From NCBI RefSeq assembly GCF_006489205.2, contig NZ_VFYR02000002.1, forward strand, positions 529,278 to 593,277: a stretch of DNA of 64,000 bases, given 5' to 3'. Position numbers and translations under genes: made by a program. Origin of the DNA: Brevibacterium sp. XM4083. GTDB lineage: Bacteria; Actinomycetota; Actinomycetes; Actinomycetales; Brevibacteriaceae. The notes under the pieces were generated by a model. It was not told where the DNA came from. It made no database searches and worked only from the letters and a program-made list of their open reading frames with translations. Below, piece by piece: positions 31,949-41,266 of this stretch. Position 1 is the stretch's first letter; each line of letters starts with the position of its first letter.

Positions 31949-33022
31949 TCAGTACTCATAGTTTGCTGGGATGTGGAGTCCCAGATGCCTCCATGCCGCC
32001 GAGGTGGCGACGCGTCCGCGTGGGGTGCGGCTGATGAGGCCCTCCCGCACGAGGTACGGCTCGGACACGGTCTCGACCGTATCGGCTTCCTCCCCGACCG
32101 AGACCGACAGCGTGCCGAGTCCCACGGGCCCGCCGGAGAAGCGCTTGCAGAGGACTTCGAGGACGGAGCGGTCGAGGCGGTCGAGGCCGAGTTCGTCGAC
32201 TTCGTAGACGGTGAGCGCGTTGAGTGCGGCGGCCTCGTCGATGGTGCCGTTGCCGCGCACCTGCGCCCAGTCCCGGACGCGGCGGAGCAGACGGTTGGCG
32301 ATGCGGGGTGTGCCCCGGGAGCGGGTGGAGATCTCCGTGAGCCCACGGTTCTCTGCGTCGATGCCGAGCATCCGGGCAGAGCGGGTGAGCACGGTGAGCA
32401 GGTCGGCGCTCGAGTAGAAGTCGAGGTGCCCGGTGAACCCAAAGCGGTCGCGCAGCGGTGCCGGAAGGAGTCCCGAACGGGTCGTCGCGCCGACGAGGGT
32501 GAAGGGCGGGAGGTCGAGCGGAATCGCCGTGGCGCCGGGGCCCTTGCCGACGATGACGTCGACGCGGAAGTCCTCCATCGCCACGTAGAGCATCTCCTCG
32601 GCGGCGCGGGCCATCCGGTGGATCTCGTCGATGAAGAGGACTTCGCCCTCTTCGAGGGAGGAGAGGATCGCGGCGAGGTCGCCGGCGTGCTGGACGGCGG
32701 GTCCGGAGGTCACACGCAGGCTTGCCTGCATCTCGTGGGCGATGATCATCGCCAGCGTCGTCTTGCCGAGCCCGGGTGGGCCGGAGAGCAGGACGTGGTC
32801 GGGGGCCTTGTGCCGGGCCTTCGCGGCGTCGAGGACGAGGGAGAGCTGTTCGCGAACCTGGGGCTGGCCGATGAAGTCGTGGAGCCCTTTGGGCCGCAGC
32901 GCCGCCTCGGCATCGCGTTCGGCGGCTTCGGCGCTGCCGGAGACGAGCCGGTCGTGCTCGGCACCGGTGAGGCGCTGGTCGCCGAAGTCCATCTCGTAGG
33001 ACGTGGTTTCGCGGTCGGTCAT
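31949..33022 (-). CDS. ruvB: Holliday junction branch migration helicase RuvB
   Basis: RuvB is the hexameric AAA+ motor of branch migration. The 357-residue protein shows [14 protein letters not shown], Walker [10 protein letters not shown], Walker [29 protein letters not shown] (sensor and arginine finger) and the C-terminal winged helix with [10 protein letters not shown]. The start overlaps the ruvA stop in an ATGA. Confidence 0.97.
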   Translation of the reverse strand: MTDRETTSYEMDFGDQRLTGAEHDRLVSGSAEAAERDAEAALRPKGLHDFIGQPQVREQLSLVLDAAKARHKAPDHVLLSGPPGLGKTTLAMIIAHEMQASLRVTSGPAVQHAGDLAAILSSLEEGEVLFIDEIHRMARAAEEMLYVAMEDFRVDVIVGKGPGATAIPLDLPPFTLVGATTRSGLLPAPLRDRFGFTGHLDFYSSADLLTVLTRSARMLGIDAENRGLTEISTRSRGTPRIANRLLRRVRDWAQVRGNGTIDEAAALNALTVYEVDELGLDRLDRSVLEVLCKRFSGGPVGLGTLSVSVGEEADTVETVSEPYLVREGLISRTPRGRVATSAAWRHLGLHIPANYEY

Positions 33023-33615
33023 TTCCGGGCACCGAGGACTTTGAGCGAGGCCTTGAGCAGCGCCGAGGTGCCGGCGTCGGCCCCGAGGTCAGCGACGACT
33101 TCCTGGACCACCTCGGCGGCTTGGGGTTCCTTCCAGCCGAGGCCGACGAGGGCGTCGACGACCTGCTGGTTGGTCCCGCCGAAGGAGAGCGTGGGGCCGG
33201 GCGCTGCGGCGGCGAACTTCGGGAGCTTGTTCTCGAGTTCGAGGATGATGCGTGAGGCGCCCTTCTTGCCGATGCCCGGCACACGCGTGAGGGCGGTGGC
33301 GTCCTGGCCGGCGATCGCGGCGGCGAGTTCGTCGGGGCCCATGACGGAGAGGATAGCCATCGCCAGGCGGGGTCCGATGCCCGAGATCGTCAGGAGGACC
33401 TCGAAGGTGTGGTTCTCGTCTTCGGTGCCGAAGCCGAAGAGGGTCATCGAGTCCTCGCGGACGACGAGGGTCGTGACGAGGTCAATGTCGGCGCCGTGGC
33501 GGGTGCCGGCCAGGGTGTCGGGTGTCACGTGCACTTTCCTGCCGACACCGTAGGTGAGGACGACGAGGTGGTCAGCTGCGATGCGATGAACCGTACCGCT
33601 GAGGAAACTGATCAC
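33019..33615 (-). CDS. ruvA: Holliday junction DNA helicase subunit RuvA
   Basis: RuvA binds the four-way junction and loads RuvB. The GTG at 33615 gives 198 residues starting [12 protein letters not shown], with GAAAGG six bases upstream; in-frame sequence above it is not similar to the family. Two helix-hairpin-helix segments are visible ([15 protein letters not shown] and [19 protein letters not shown]), and the C-terminal RuvB-binding domain follows ([16 protein letters not shown]). The upstream gene is the HNH element and not ruvC, leaving a 113-bp gap with a TAGTCT that may act as its own -10. Confidence 0.96.
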   Translation of the reverse strand: MISFLSGTVHRIAADHLVVLTYGVGRKVHVTPDTLAGTRHGADIDLVTTLVVREDSMTLFGFGTEDENHTFEVLLTISGIGPRLAMAILSVMGPDELAAAIAGQDATALTRVPGIGKKGASRIILELENKLPKFAAAAPGPTLSFGGTNQQVVDALVGLGWKEPQAAEVVQEVVADLGADAGTSALLKASLKVLGARK

Positions 33616-33728
33616 GGACTGCCTTTCAGGTGGGAACACGTGTACGAATCCAGACTAACAGTTCGAGGTCGCTCGCCTCATCCGACATGCCCGGGCGTGC
33701 GGCACACTCGTCCCCTCGAGCGGGCCGC

Positions 33729-36251
33729 TCACCACAGACCTCGATCCCCGGGACCAGGATCATCGTCACCGGTGGCATCATCACCGGTGGCTTCGCCTCC
33801 CGGCGACATCTCTCCGTCGACTGCGCCGCCGACGGCAACGCCGCCCGTGGCGCCGCCATCGGTGGCGCCACCATCGCTGCAGTCGTCGATGCCCCAGCCC
33901 GGTCCACGCGCGACTCCCGATTCGGGCACACTGCCCCATTGCTCCGAATCCGCGTCGCTCCCCCGCATCAGCTCCGGCCCACAATGCTCCGCGTCGACGC
34001 CGACGTCGGCGGCGGTGAGCGGCGAATACGGAAGGTCGGCGAAGAGTGAGTCGACGGCATCGTCGGTGACGAATCGTGCATGGAGGATCGGTCGCCGTTC
34101 GATGTCGATCGAAGCCGGTGGTATCCATGCGGCACGGCCGTCCTTGAGCATGATCGTCTCCCACTCGGATCTGTCGATGAGGTGGTGGTGCATGCTGCAG
34201 ACGAGGGTGAGGTTATTGAGGTCGGTTCTGCCGCCGAGCGCCCACGGGAAGACATGGTGCGCGTCGCACCAGCCCGGTGGAGTCTCGCATCCGGGGAAAG
34301 TGCAGCCTTTGTCTCGCGCGCCGAGGATCGCCAGCTGACGGGGAGTCGCATGCCGCTGTTCGGTCGCCAGCGCCATCGACTTCGCCTTCTCGGTCATGAG
34401 ATGGAAGAACACCGTGCCGTTGAGGCCCTCATCGGCGGCGAGGTCGATCGGGAAGTCGGCTTCGGCTCCCGTCGTCGCCCGGCCTTTCCCCTCGGCGAGG
34501 TTCTCGGCCGTGGCGGTGACGACGAGGGCGAACGGCGCTCCCCTGCCGACCCGACCCATTTCGGTGTGGGAGATCAGTGTCGAGAAGCGTTCGTACATGA
34601 GATTCTGCACTGTGCCCTGTTCGCTCGAGGTGTCGGCGAACGTGCCGTCGGCGCGGACACCCCAGCCGCGGGGGTTCTCAGAGCCGGGTCCCGACAGCTG
34701 CGGATTCGCATCGGCCGGCAGTGGCCTGTCGGTGATGTCTCCGGCGAGCACGCTGTCGAAGAGCTCGAGCATCTGTTCGCCCTCGACGCGGAGGTCATCA
34801 GCGGGTCCACCGCCAGGACCTGTCGGATCGTGTGCACTGCCGTCACCGGATCCACCGTCGAGACCCGTCGTGGCGTCTGCGCGACTGTCACCGGTCGTGG
34901 CGCCCGCTCCGGTCGGACTGTCCGCTCCGGACGAGTCGCTTTCGCCGGTCGGACTGTCCGCTCCGGTCGAGTCTCCCGCTCCGGTCGGACTGTCCGCTCC
35001 GGTCGGGTCATCGGCTTTGATCCGCGAGGTCAGCCATCCCTGAATGATGCCACCGGTGATCGGGTCGAGAAGGCCGCTGAGGTCCCAGTCGCCGTCGTGG
35101 CGCTGCCGGACGTTGACCTTGTACTTCGAGCGGTCGTGGAAGTCGGTCGGCTCGGTGCCGTCGGGATCGACCCGGTCGAGCATGGCGGTGAAGATCCGCC
35201 GGAGGTCGGAGACGCGGACGCTCGGAGCGCGTTCGACGAGTTTGCCCTCGATCCGTTCGCGCACCTCAACGCCGAGCCAGAAGGGGACCTCGTCGAGGCA
35301 TTTTCCGATCATCGCCGCCTGGCTCGACGAGAGCGCTCCGGACTGCAGACCGGCCGCGACGATCGGATACTTCGGCGGCCGCGACTGCCCAGTCAGGTCG
35401 ACCCGGTTGCCGAGGTTCTTCGCCAGCTCGGTGCGGCGGTGTGCCTCGGTGCTGCTGAGTTGGAGTTTGTCCTGCACCAGCGCCTTCGTCGATTTCGCCC
35501 CGTAGTCCTTGGGTGTTCCGACGCGTTCGAACACCGACAGCGTCACAGCGTGGAGCGAATCGACAAGACGGCTGAGCGCTTCGACTCCCCTCATCACGGT
35601 GATGGCCTCGTCGGGTCCCATCGGGCGTCGGAAATCGCGGAGTTCGGCTTCGAGTCGGGTGATCGCCGCGATGCTGTCGGTCACTTCGGGAACCGAGTCT
35701 CCGAGGTCAGCCCACTGCTCCTTCGAGAGCATCGGATGAGGAGAGTCCGCCAGGGAGGTGTCACGGTGCTCGTCGACGGCCGCTTGGAAGGGGTTGTCCA
35801 TATCGGACACACACGGTCGCGGTGCACCGGCGGCGTCCATGTCGTTGCGCGCGGATTGAGGTGAGCCGACTCCCTCGACGCCGGTGGTGCCCCCTGACTC
35901 GCCCGCAGCGGTCGATGAGCCATTCCCTCCGCCGTCGCCTCGGCGAACCTCTCGGGCAGAGAGTCCAGCGTCTGCAGGGACAGTAAGCGAGTGATCGCAG
36001 GCCGAAGGATCAACCGCAGAGAAGTCAGGCGCCGCGACCGCGTCCATGCTGCCGAGCGTCTCAGCCAGCCCATGACCGCTGAGATCCATTCCGGCCGCTT
36101 CGAGCTGATCGCGAAGTGATCGTGGGGCCGTCGAGCCCTTCTTGCCGCGCGACCCGGGCCGCGTCTTCGATGCGTCTGCACGCGCGCCCGACTCTTTGCC
36201 ACGGGAGCCATCATCCCGGTGGTTCTGCGGTCGTTCCGGCGTGAGCGTCAT
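33729..36251 (-). CDS. HNH endonuclease with DUF222 domain (13E12-type)
   Basis: The 840-residue protein has a disordered N-terminus (about 1-180), a DUF222 region (about 200-400, with SLHAVTLSVFERVGTPKDYG and LSSTEAHRRTELAKNLG), a Ser/Thr/Gly/Asp-rich linker with repeated ADSPTG-like units (about 415-485), and an HNH domain at about 650-692 (CTFPGCETP, CDAHHVFPWALGG, LVCSMHHHLI). The tail is Gly/Asp-rich. DUF222-HNH proteins occur as multiple dispersed copies in actinobacteria, and the mycobacterial ones were first named 13E12 repeats. The gene lies between ruvC and ruvA in the same orientation and has its own promoter at 36299-36328. Its biological role is not known. Confidence 0.9.
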   Translation of the reverse strand: MTLTPERPQNHRDDGSRGKESGARADASKTRPGSRGKKGSTAPRSLRDQLEAAGMDLSGHGLAETLGSMDAVAAPDFSAVDPSACDHSLTVPADAGLSAREVRRGDGGGNGSSTAAGESGGTTGVEGVGSPQSARNDMDAAGAPRPCVSDMDNPFQAAVDEHRDTSLADSPHPMLSKEQWADLGDSVPEVTDSIAAITRLEAELRDFRRPMGPDEAITVMRGVEALSRLVDSLHAVTLSVFERVGTPKDYGAKSTKALVQDKLQLSSTEAHRRTELAKNLGNRVDLTGQSRPPKYPIVAAGLQSGALSSSQAAMIGKCLDEVPFWLGVEVRERIEGKLVERAPSVRVSDLRRIFTAMLDRVDPDGTEPTDFHDRSKYKVNVRQRHDGDWDLSGLLDPITGGIIQGWLTSRIKADDPTGADSPTGAGDSTGADSPTGESDSSGADSPTGAGATTGDSRADATTGLDGGSGDGSAHDPTGPGGGPADDLRVEGEQMLELFDSVLAGDITDRPLPADANPQLSGPGSENPRGWGVRADGTFADTSSEQGTVQNLMYERFSTLISHTEMGRVGRGAPFALVVTATAENLAEGKGRATTGAEADFPIDLAADEGLNGTVFFHLMTEKAKSMALATEQRHATPRQLAILGARDKGCTFPGCETPPGWCDAHHVFPWALGGRTDLNNLTLVCSMHHHLIDRSEWETIMLKDGRAAWIPPASIDIERRPILHARFVTDDAVDSLFADLPYSPLTAADVGVDAEHCGPELMRGSDADSEQWGSVPESGVARGPGWGIDDCSDGGATDGGATGGVAVGGAVDGEMSPGGEATGDDATGDDDPGPGDRGLW

Positions 36252-36298
36252 GATCTCGGCAATCTGTCCGTCAACGGTGATGTTGTGCGGTTGCCTCT

Positions 36299-36328
36299 AT
36301 TCTAGATGTCACGGACATCACATGTCTA
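36299..36328 (-). promoter_or_regulatory. HNH gene promoter with palindrome
   Basis: On the minus strand TAGACA (36323-36328) and TAGAAT (36299-36304) are 18 bp apart, each matching consensus at 5/6. The spacer contains GATGTC-ACG-GACATC (36305-36319), a perfect 6-bp inverted repeat, with another ACAT/ATGT half beside the -35. A repressor site in the promoter is likely. The flanking 36252-36452 gap is visibly richer in A+T than its surroundings. Confidence 0.55.
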
Positions 36329-36452
36329 TAGTTTCGTTCGATTTTCTCAACTGATTTTCGAAGACATTCGGGGCAGTTCTATTCAGTCGAAAAGCGCGCT
36401 GCTCACCAGTGACGATGGCGTGAAGAGCGCGGAGTGGAACTTGTTCCGAAGC

Positions 36453-37049
36453 TCACTTCGCATTGCGCAGTGCACGGGCCCACTGTTCTTGGGCTCTGGT
36501 CAGCCCACTCCCCTGCCGGCCGCCGCCCTTGCGCTCGGTGAGGTCCTTGTTCATGCCTGGCGTCGACTGGGCACTGAGCGCTCCTCGCCAGGAGTGGCAG
36601 ATCGCGATGGCCAGCGCGTCGGCGGCGTCGGCGGGCTTGGGCGGCGCGTCGAGTCCGAGGATGCGGGTGACCATGTTCGTCACCTGCTTCTTGTCCGCCC
36701 GTCCGGAGCCCGTGATCGCGGCTTTGACCTCAGACGGCGTGTGCATGGCGACAGGGATCCCGCGGCGCGCGGCCAACCCCATCGTCAGGCCCGAGGCCTG
36801 CGCGGTGCCCATGATCGTCGAAACGTCGTTGCGGGCGAAGACCCGCTCGATCGCGACGACATCGGGACGGTGCGTGTCCAGCCAGGTGTCGAACGCCTCG
36901 GCGAGGGACCCCAGCCTCAGGTCCACGGAATCCGCGGACGGGGTGCGGAAGACGTCGACGGCGACCATGGCGGCCTTCCTGGCCGGCAGGGTGTCGATGA
37001 CGCCGAATCCGCACCGGGTGAGGCCGGGGTCCACGCCGAGGATGCGCAT
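36453..37049 (-). CDS. ruvC: Holliday junction endonuclease RuvC
   Basis: RuvC cuts Holliday junctions. The 198-residue protein carries the first catalytic Asp7 in [12 protein letters not shown], the Glu in [10 protein letters not shown], and the last acidic pair in [12 protein letters not shown]. The C-terminal 30 residues ([16 protein letters not shown]) are an extra basic tail. Its start overlaps the yebC stop by one base (TGATG). The HNH gene separates it from ruvAB. Confidence 0.96.
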   Translation of the reverse strand: MRILGVDPGLTRCGFGVIDTLPARKAAMVAVDVFRTPSADSVDLRLGSLAEAFDTWLDTHRPDVVAIERVFARNDVSTIMGTAQASGLTMGLAARRGIPVAMHTPSEVKAAITGSGRADKKQVTNMVTRILGLDAPPKPADAADALAIAICHSWRGALSAQSTPGMNKDLTERKGGGRQGSGLTRAQEQWARALRNAK

Positions 37050-37801
37050 CAGGCGTCGAGTTCTGCGAGAACCTCGTCGCTGACGTCGGCGTTCGAATAG
37101 ACGTTCTGCACTTCGTCGCTGTCTTCGAGGGCGTCGATGAGCTTGAACACCTTGGTGGCGGTGGCCGCGTCGAGGCTGACCTTGAGTCCGGGGACGAACG
37201 AGGCCTCGGCGGAGTCGTAGTCGATGCCGGCGTCGACGAGCGCCGTGCGCACCGCGACGAGGTCGGTCGCCTCGGAGATGACCTCGAAGGTCTCCCCTTC
37301 GTCGTTGACCTCTTCGGCGCCGGCTTCGAGGGTCGCCTCGACGATGGCGTCCTCATCGGTGCCATCGGCCGGGACGACGATGACGCCCTTGCGGTTGAAG
37401 TTGTACGACACCGAACCGGGATCGGCCATCGAACCGCCGTTGCGGGTCACGGCGACGCGCACTTCGGAGGCCGCACGGTTCCGGTTGTCGGTGAGGCACT
37501 CGATGAGGAGTGCGACGCCGCCGGCCGCGTAGCCTTCGTACATGATCGTCTCGTAGTTGACCGCTTCGCCGTCGAGGCCGCCGCCGCGCTTGACCGCGCG
37601 GTTGATGTTGTCTGCGGGCACCGAGTTCTTCTTCGCCTTCTGGATCGCGTCGAAGAGAGTCGGGTTGCCGTCGGGATCAGGTCCACCGTTGCGTGCGGCA
37701 ACCTCGATGTTCTTGATCAGCTTGGCAAACAGCTTGCCGCGCTTGGCATCGATGGCAGCTTTCTTGTGCTTAGTCGTTGCCCATTTGGAATGACCTGACA
37801 C
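37049..37801 (-). CDS. YebC/PmpR-family DNA-binding or translation-associated protein
   Basis: The 250-residue protein opens with the family hallmark [21 protein letters not shown] and contains [20 protein letters not shown]. YebC-family members are described as transcription regulators, and recent work links some to relief of ribosome stalling at proline stretches. The GTG at 37801 follows GGAAGGA, and TAGAAT/TATAGA at 37833-37840 is a likely -10. It heads the yebC-ruvC unit, the standard order in high-G+C Gram-positives. Confidence 0.95.
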   Translation of the reverse strand: MSGHSKWATTKHKKAAIDAKRGKLFAKLIKNIEVAARNGGPDPDGNPTLFDAIQKAKKNSVPADNINRAVKRGGGLDGEAVNYETIMYEGYAAGGVALLIECLTDNRNRAASEVRVAVTRNGGSMADPGSVSYNFNRKGVIVVPADGTDEDAIVEATLEAGAEEVNDEGETFEVISEATDLVAVRTALVDAGIDYDSAEASFVPGLKVSLDAATATKVFKLIDALEDSDEVQNVYSNADVSDEVLAELDA

Positions 37802-38108
37802 TGGTGTTCCTTCCTATAGATGAAGCCCTTAGATTCTATACGCCCCAGCGCCCGCGCGCCGAAACCCGTCGCGGTGCAGTCGTTTCCCGCCGAGGCGGTG
37901 GAGGCGATTCCCGCGGACGTGCGGTTGTCTCCCGCGAAAGTGCGATCGATTCCCGCCGAGGCGGTCCGGCTGACTCCTGCCCCGGTGCAGTCGCGCCTCG
38001 GCTCAGTCGCTTCCCACCGAGGCGGTGCCGACGGCATCGCCATGAACCGGCACCGTCATCGCCACAGATCGACCCCGCAACCGCTCCGGACCGGCGACGC
38101 GGCCCCGC
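37802..38108. repeat. 307-bp gene-free gap with degenerate 21-24-bp repeats
   Basis: After the yebC promoter (about 37833-37840), the core TTCCCGC or a close variant recurs with its CCCGC part at 37886, 37910, 37931, 37952, 37976 (CCTGC) and 38013 (CCCAC). Spacing is 24, 21, 21, 24 and 37 bp. Several units contain the small hairpin CCGCCGAGGCGG. Open frames run through on both strands but have no ribosome site or family resemblance, so I treat the tract as non-coding. Confidence 0.6.
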
Positions 38109-38588
38109 TCAGTCGATGACGAGGGGGACGTCGGGCACGGTGCCGACGGCGGCGAGCTCCATGAGGCTGAGCAGGTTCTTCGGGTAGATCGTCTCGGTCG
38201 TCGCCATGAGCTCGTCGCGGGACCACCAGCGGAACTCGAGCAGGCTGCGCTTCTCGATGTCGGTCCACACGGCGTCCTCGAGTTCGATGTCCTCACTCGT
38301 CCGGTAGGCGAAGTACGTCTCGAGCTGCCGCAGCTCCTTCTCGGTGAAGTGGAAGACCTCGTCGCGGATAGCGAGCGGACCGATGAGGTCGCCGGGTTCG
38401 CATTCGAGGCCGGTCTCCTCGGCGAGTTCGCGGGCCGCGGTCTGCGCCGGCGATTCGCCCATCTCCGAGCCGCCGCCCACGGTCATCCACCACTGATGGG
38501 TGGGCGTGAGCAGGTCCTGGGCCCTGATGAGGAGAACCTCGTCGCGCTCATTGAGCAGAACGACCCGTGAAGCTTTACGCGGTTTCAT
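38109..38588 (-). CDS. NUDIX hydrolase
   Basis: The 159-residue protein has a complete Nudix box at residues 39-61: Gly39, Glu45, Arg53-Glu54, Glu57-Glu58 and Gly60 fit GX5EX7REUXEEXGU. The substrate is probably a nucleoside diphosphate derivative but cannot be named. A NUDIX gene also lies in the mycobacterial pgsA1 locus (Rv2609c). Its start overlaps the end of pgsA by 14 bp, so it is the last gene of the thrS operon. Confidence 0.9.
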   Translation of the reverse strand: MKPRKASRVVLLNERDEVLLIRAQDLLTPTHQWWMTVGGGSEMGESPAQTAARELAEETGLECEPGDLIGPLAIRDEVFHFTEKELRQLETYFAYRTSEDIELEDAVWTDIEKRSLLEFRWWSRDELMATTETIYPKNLLSLMELAAVGTVPDVPLVID

Positions 38589-39195
38589 GGTTCTCCAGGA
38601 GTTGACGGCGGACAGACGAAATTCTTTGCAGGATAGTGATGCAGCAGGCGATCATCAAGACGCCCAAGGCGACCGTCAGAACGATATCGGGAAGTCCCAT
38701 TCCCACCAAGCCGGTGACGATGAGTGTGACCAACAACCGGTCGGCGCGCTCGGCGATTCCGCCGGACGCGTGGACGCCGAGGCCCTCGGCCCGCGCCCGC
38801 ACATATGAGACAAGCGACCCTGTCACCAGGCAGCCGAGGGCGAGGAGTGCGGTGAGCGGATCATCCGCACCGAGGAAGAACCACAGTGCGAGACCGACGA
38901 ACACGGCGGAGTCCGCGATGCGGTCGAGCGTCGAGTCGAGGAATGCGCCCCACAGGCTCTTGCGCCCCATCTCCCGGGCCATGATCCCGTCGAGCATGTC
39001 GCAGAAGACGAAGACGGTGATGACGACCGTGCCCCAGAACAGGTGCCCGAGCGGGTAGAAGATCAGCGCGCCGGCGCTCACCCCGAGCGTGCCGATGAAC
39101 GTCACGGCATCGGGGGTGAGCCCGAGGCGCAGGAGCAGCCTGGCCAGGGGACGGAAGAGTCGGGTGAATGCCTCGCGGGCGATGGTGTTGAGCAT
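38575..39195 (-). CDS. pgsA: CDP-alcohol phosphatidyltransferase, probably phosphatidylinositol-phosphate synthase
   Basis: The ATG at 39195 gives a 206-residue polytopic membrane protein. The CDP-alcohol motif is complete: Asp66, Asp69, Gly70, Ala73-Arg74, Gly83, Asp87 and Asp91 fit DxxDGxxAR-x8-GxxxDxxxD. A position next to HIT and thrS matches M. tuberculosis pgsA1 (Rv2612c), which makes phosphatidylinositol phosphate, so that substrate is inferred from context. It is 4 bp downstream of the S9 peptidase gene and overlaps the NUDIX gene. Confidence 0.85.
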   Translation of the reverse strand: MLNTIAREAFTRLFRPLARLLLRLGLTPDAVTFIGTLGVSAGALIFYPLGHLFWGTVVITVFVFCDMLDGIMAREMGRKSLWGAFLDSTLDRIADSAVFVGLALWFFLGADDPLTALLALGCLVTGSLVSYVRARAEGLGVHASGGIAERADRLLVTLIVTGLVGMGLPDIVLTVALGVLMIACCITILQRISSVRRQLLENHETA

Positions 39196-39199
39196 CGGG

Positions 39200-41266
39200 T
39201 CAGCGAACCGCCGAGGTGGTGAGCGGGCGATCGACGGTCGTGCAGTCGGCCTTGGGGGCCCGCAGGCGCTGATCCCACCAGTCGAGGATCGCATCGAAGC
39301 GCTGCCGGCGATGTCGCGGCTGCCCCGAGCGCGAGAGCTCATGGTTCTCACCGGGGAAGATGAGCAGCTCGGTGACGACTCCGGCCCGCTGGAGCGCGGC
39401 GTAGTACTGCTGTGCCTGTTCGAGCGGGCACCGGAAGTCGAGTTCGGAGTGCATGACGAGCGTCGGGGTGCGCACTTCAGCCGCGTGGGCGAGCGGGGAC
39501 TGCCGGGCGATCGCCGCGGCATCACGCGAGGTGTACTCCTCGGTGAAGAAGCGTCCGATGTCGGAGGTGCCGAGGAAGCTGTGCGGGTCGAGGTATCCGC
39601 GTTCGACGATCGCCGCGGCGAAGCGGTGGTCGGCGGCGATCGTCATCGCCGTGAGATACCCGCCGTACGATCCGCCCTGCACGCCGAGGCGGCTGGCATC
39701 GAGGTCGGCATCCGCGGCCAGTGCGTGGTCGAGGACAGCGAGGACGTCGGCCATCGCCGGGGCGGCCATATCGCCCTGCACCGCGGTGCCCCACGTGCGC
39801 GTCCGTCCTCCCGAACCGCGCGGGTTCGCGTAGACGACGGCATAGCCCGCCGAGGTGAGCACCTGAGTCTCGTCGAACCAGCCGTGCGTGTACTGCGCGA
39901 ACGGTCCGCCGTGGATGTTGAGGATCACCGGGAACGGGCCCTGCCCGGCGGGTTTGGCGAGCCATCCGGTGACCGTGCCGCCGGGACCCTCGACCCGGAG
40001 GACCTCGGGACGCACCGAGGCGGCCGGAGCGGGATGCTCGAGCACGACGGTGGGAACCGGTGCCCCGGACGACTCTCGAGCGGCGTCGACGTCGACGCGC
40101 AGCAGTGCGGCCGGTGTCGTCGGCGTCACCGCGGTGACGACCGCGGTGCCGTCGGCGACGTCGAAGCCCGTGACGACGGTGACGTCGTCGGTGAGGAACA
40201 CGAGATCGTCGAGAGCCGCCTCGGTGCCGGTGACGGCCGACTCATCGATCACAGCCGAGCCATCGGCCCCGGCCGACCCTTCGAGCACATCATCGAGGCG
40301 GAGGCCGGCCAGACGTGTCGCACCGTCGGAGTCGACGGCGAAGACGACGGTCCCGGCGACGATCTGCGGTGGGATCTGGGCGACGGCGACCGTCTCGGGA
40401 TCGGTCAGCCGCTGCGTCGTCCCGGTGCGCATGTCGTGGACGAAGAGACCGGGCATCTGCCCGACGAAGTCGAGTTCGTCACGGGTGAGGTCGCTGCCGA
40501 CGAGGAGGATCCGGTCGGCGTCGATCCACCGGTGGAGGCTCACACTCATCCGCGGCAGCTCGAGCGGGGTGGGTCCCTTCGCCCCGAGCAGCCACACGGT
40601 CGAGCGCAGGTCGGGTGCGCCGTGGTCCGGATGAGTCGCGGCGACGACGCTCATGTGCGCGCCGTCGGGCGAGAACTGCGGGTCGTGGACATCGGAGTCC
40701 GGGGTCGTGAGCATCGTCGAGAGCGGCACCTCGTCGGAGCCGGCGATCCCCGACTTGCCGAGCCCGGGTTCGATGAGGTCGACGAGGAACGCCCGCGCGG
40801 GACGATCCTTGACGTATCCGAGACCGTTGGCCTGATACGCCGCCGAGGTGATCCGCCGCGGCGCCTCCTCGTCGGCGGGAATGTCGTCGTCGGTGCCGTA
40901 GCGGCCGGGTTCGGGCACCCGGGAGATGTAGAGGACGCGGCCCGTGGCATCGTCGAGGGCGAATTCGGAGACGCCGAGGTGGCGATCGGTGATCCGGTGC
41001 GCCGTCGTCAGGGTGGGGCCGGCGAAGAGCTGGGACCGCTCGCCCTTCTCGGCACTGAGGTAGGCCGCCCATGCCTCACCGATCTGCGGTGAGGTGTCGC
41101 GCCACGCGTGGGTGAGGCGGCGCGGGGAATCGGCGCCGACGGCGAAGAGCTGGGAGAGGTACGAGTTCGATTCGAGGTCGGGACGAGAGATCGCGATGAT
41201 CGTCTCATCACCGGCGGCGACGGGTGTGGCGTACTCGGCGAGCGAATCGAGATCTTCCGGGTTCAT
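39200..41266 (-). CDS. S9-family (prolyl oligopeptidase-type) serine peptidase
   Basis: The ATG at 41266 overlaps the HIT stop in ATGA and gives 688 residues. AAGGA lies 9 bases upstream, whereas the earlier ATG at 41275 sits directly against it. The N-terminal 400 residues form a beta-propeller-like region (repeated strand segments such as DPQFSPDGAHMSVVA). The C-terminal alpha/beta hydrolase domain has the triad Ser533 in GGSYGGYL, Asp610 in HSELDFR and His642 in GENHELSRSG. There is no signal peptide, so it is cytoplasmic. It is not part of the mycobacterial version of this locus. Confidence 0.92.
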   Translation of the reverse strand: MNPEDLDSLAEYATPVAAGDETIIAISRPDLESNSYLSQLFAVGADSPRRLTHAWRDTSPQIGEAWAAYLSAEKGERSQLFAGPTLTTAHRITDRHLGVSEFALDDATGRVLYISRVPEPGRYGTDDDIPADEEAPRRITSAAYQANGLGYVKDRPARAFLVDLIEPGLGKSGIAGSDEVPLSTMLTTPDSDVHDPQFSPDGAHMSVVAATHPDHGAPDLRSTVWLLGAKGPTPLELPRMSVSLHRWIDADRILLVGSDLTRDELDFVGQMPGLFVHDMRTGTTQRLTDPETVAVAQIPPQIVAGTVVFAVDSDGATRLAGLRLDDVLEGSAGADGSAVIDESAVTGTEAALDDLVFLTDDVTVVTGFDVADGTAVVTAVTPTTPAALLRVDVDAARESSGAPVPTVVLEHPAPAASVRPEVLRVEGPGGTVTGWLAKPAGQGPFPVILNIHGGPFAQYTHGWFDETQVLTSAGYAVVYANPRGSGGRTRTWGTAVQGDMAAPAMADVLAVLDHALAADADLDASRLGVQGGSYGGYLTAMTIAADHRFAAAIVERGYLDPHSFLGTSDIGRFFTEEYTSRDAAAIARQSPLAHAAEVRTPTLVMHSELDFRCPLEQAQQYYAALQRAGVVTELLIFPGENHELSRSGQPRHRRQRFDAILDWWDQRLRAPKADCTTVDRPLTTSAVR

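Noticed and set aside
37870..38030. CRISPR-like array
   Set aside because: Repeat units are short, degenerate and directly abutting, with no constant spacers and no cas genes nearby.
37820..38119. Possible small plus-strand protein with repeated xPAxxVR units
   Set aside because: It starts inside the yebC promoter region, has no ribosome site and overlaps the NUDIX gene. I treat the repeats as non-coding DNA.
39196..39525. 110-residue N-terminal extension of the CDP-alcohol phosphatidyltransferase
   Set aside because: The extra residues are the out-of-frame end of the S9 peptidase gene, and the internal ATG gives the normal family length.
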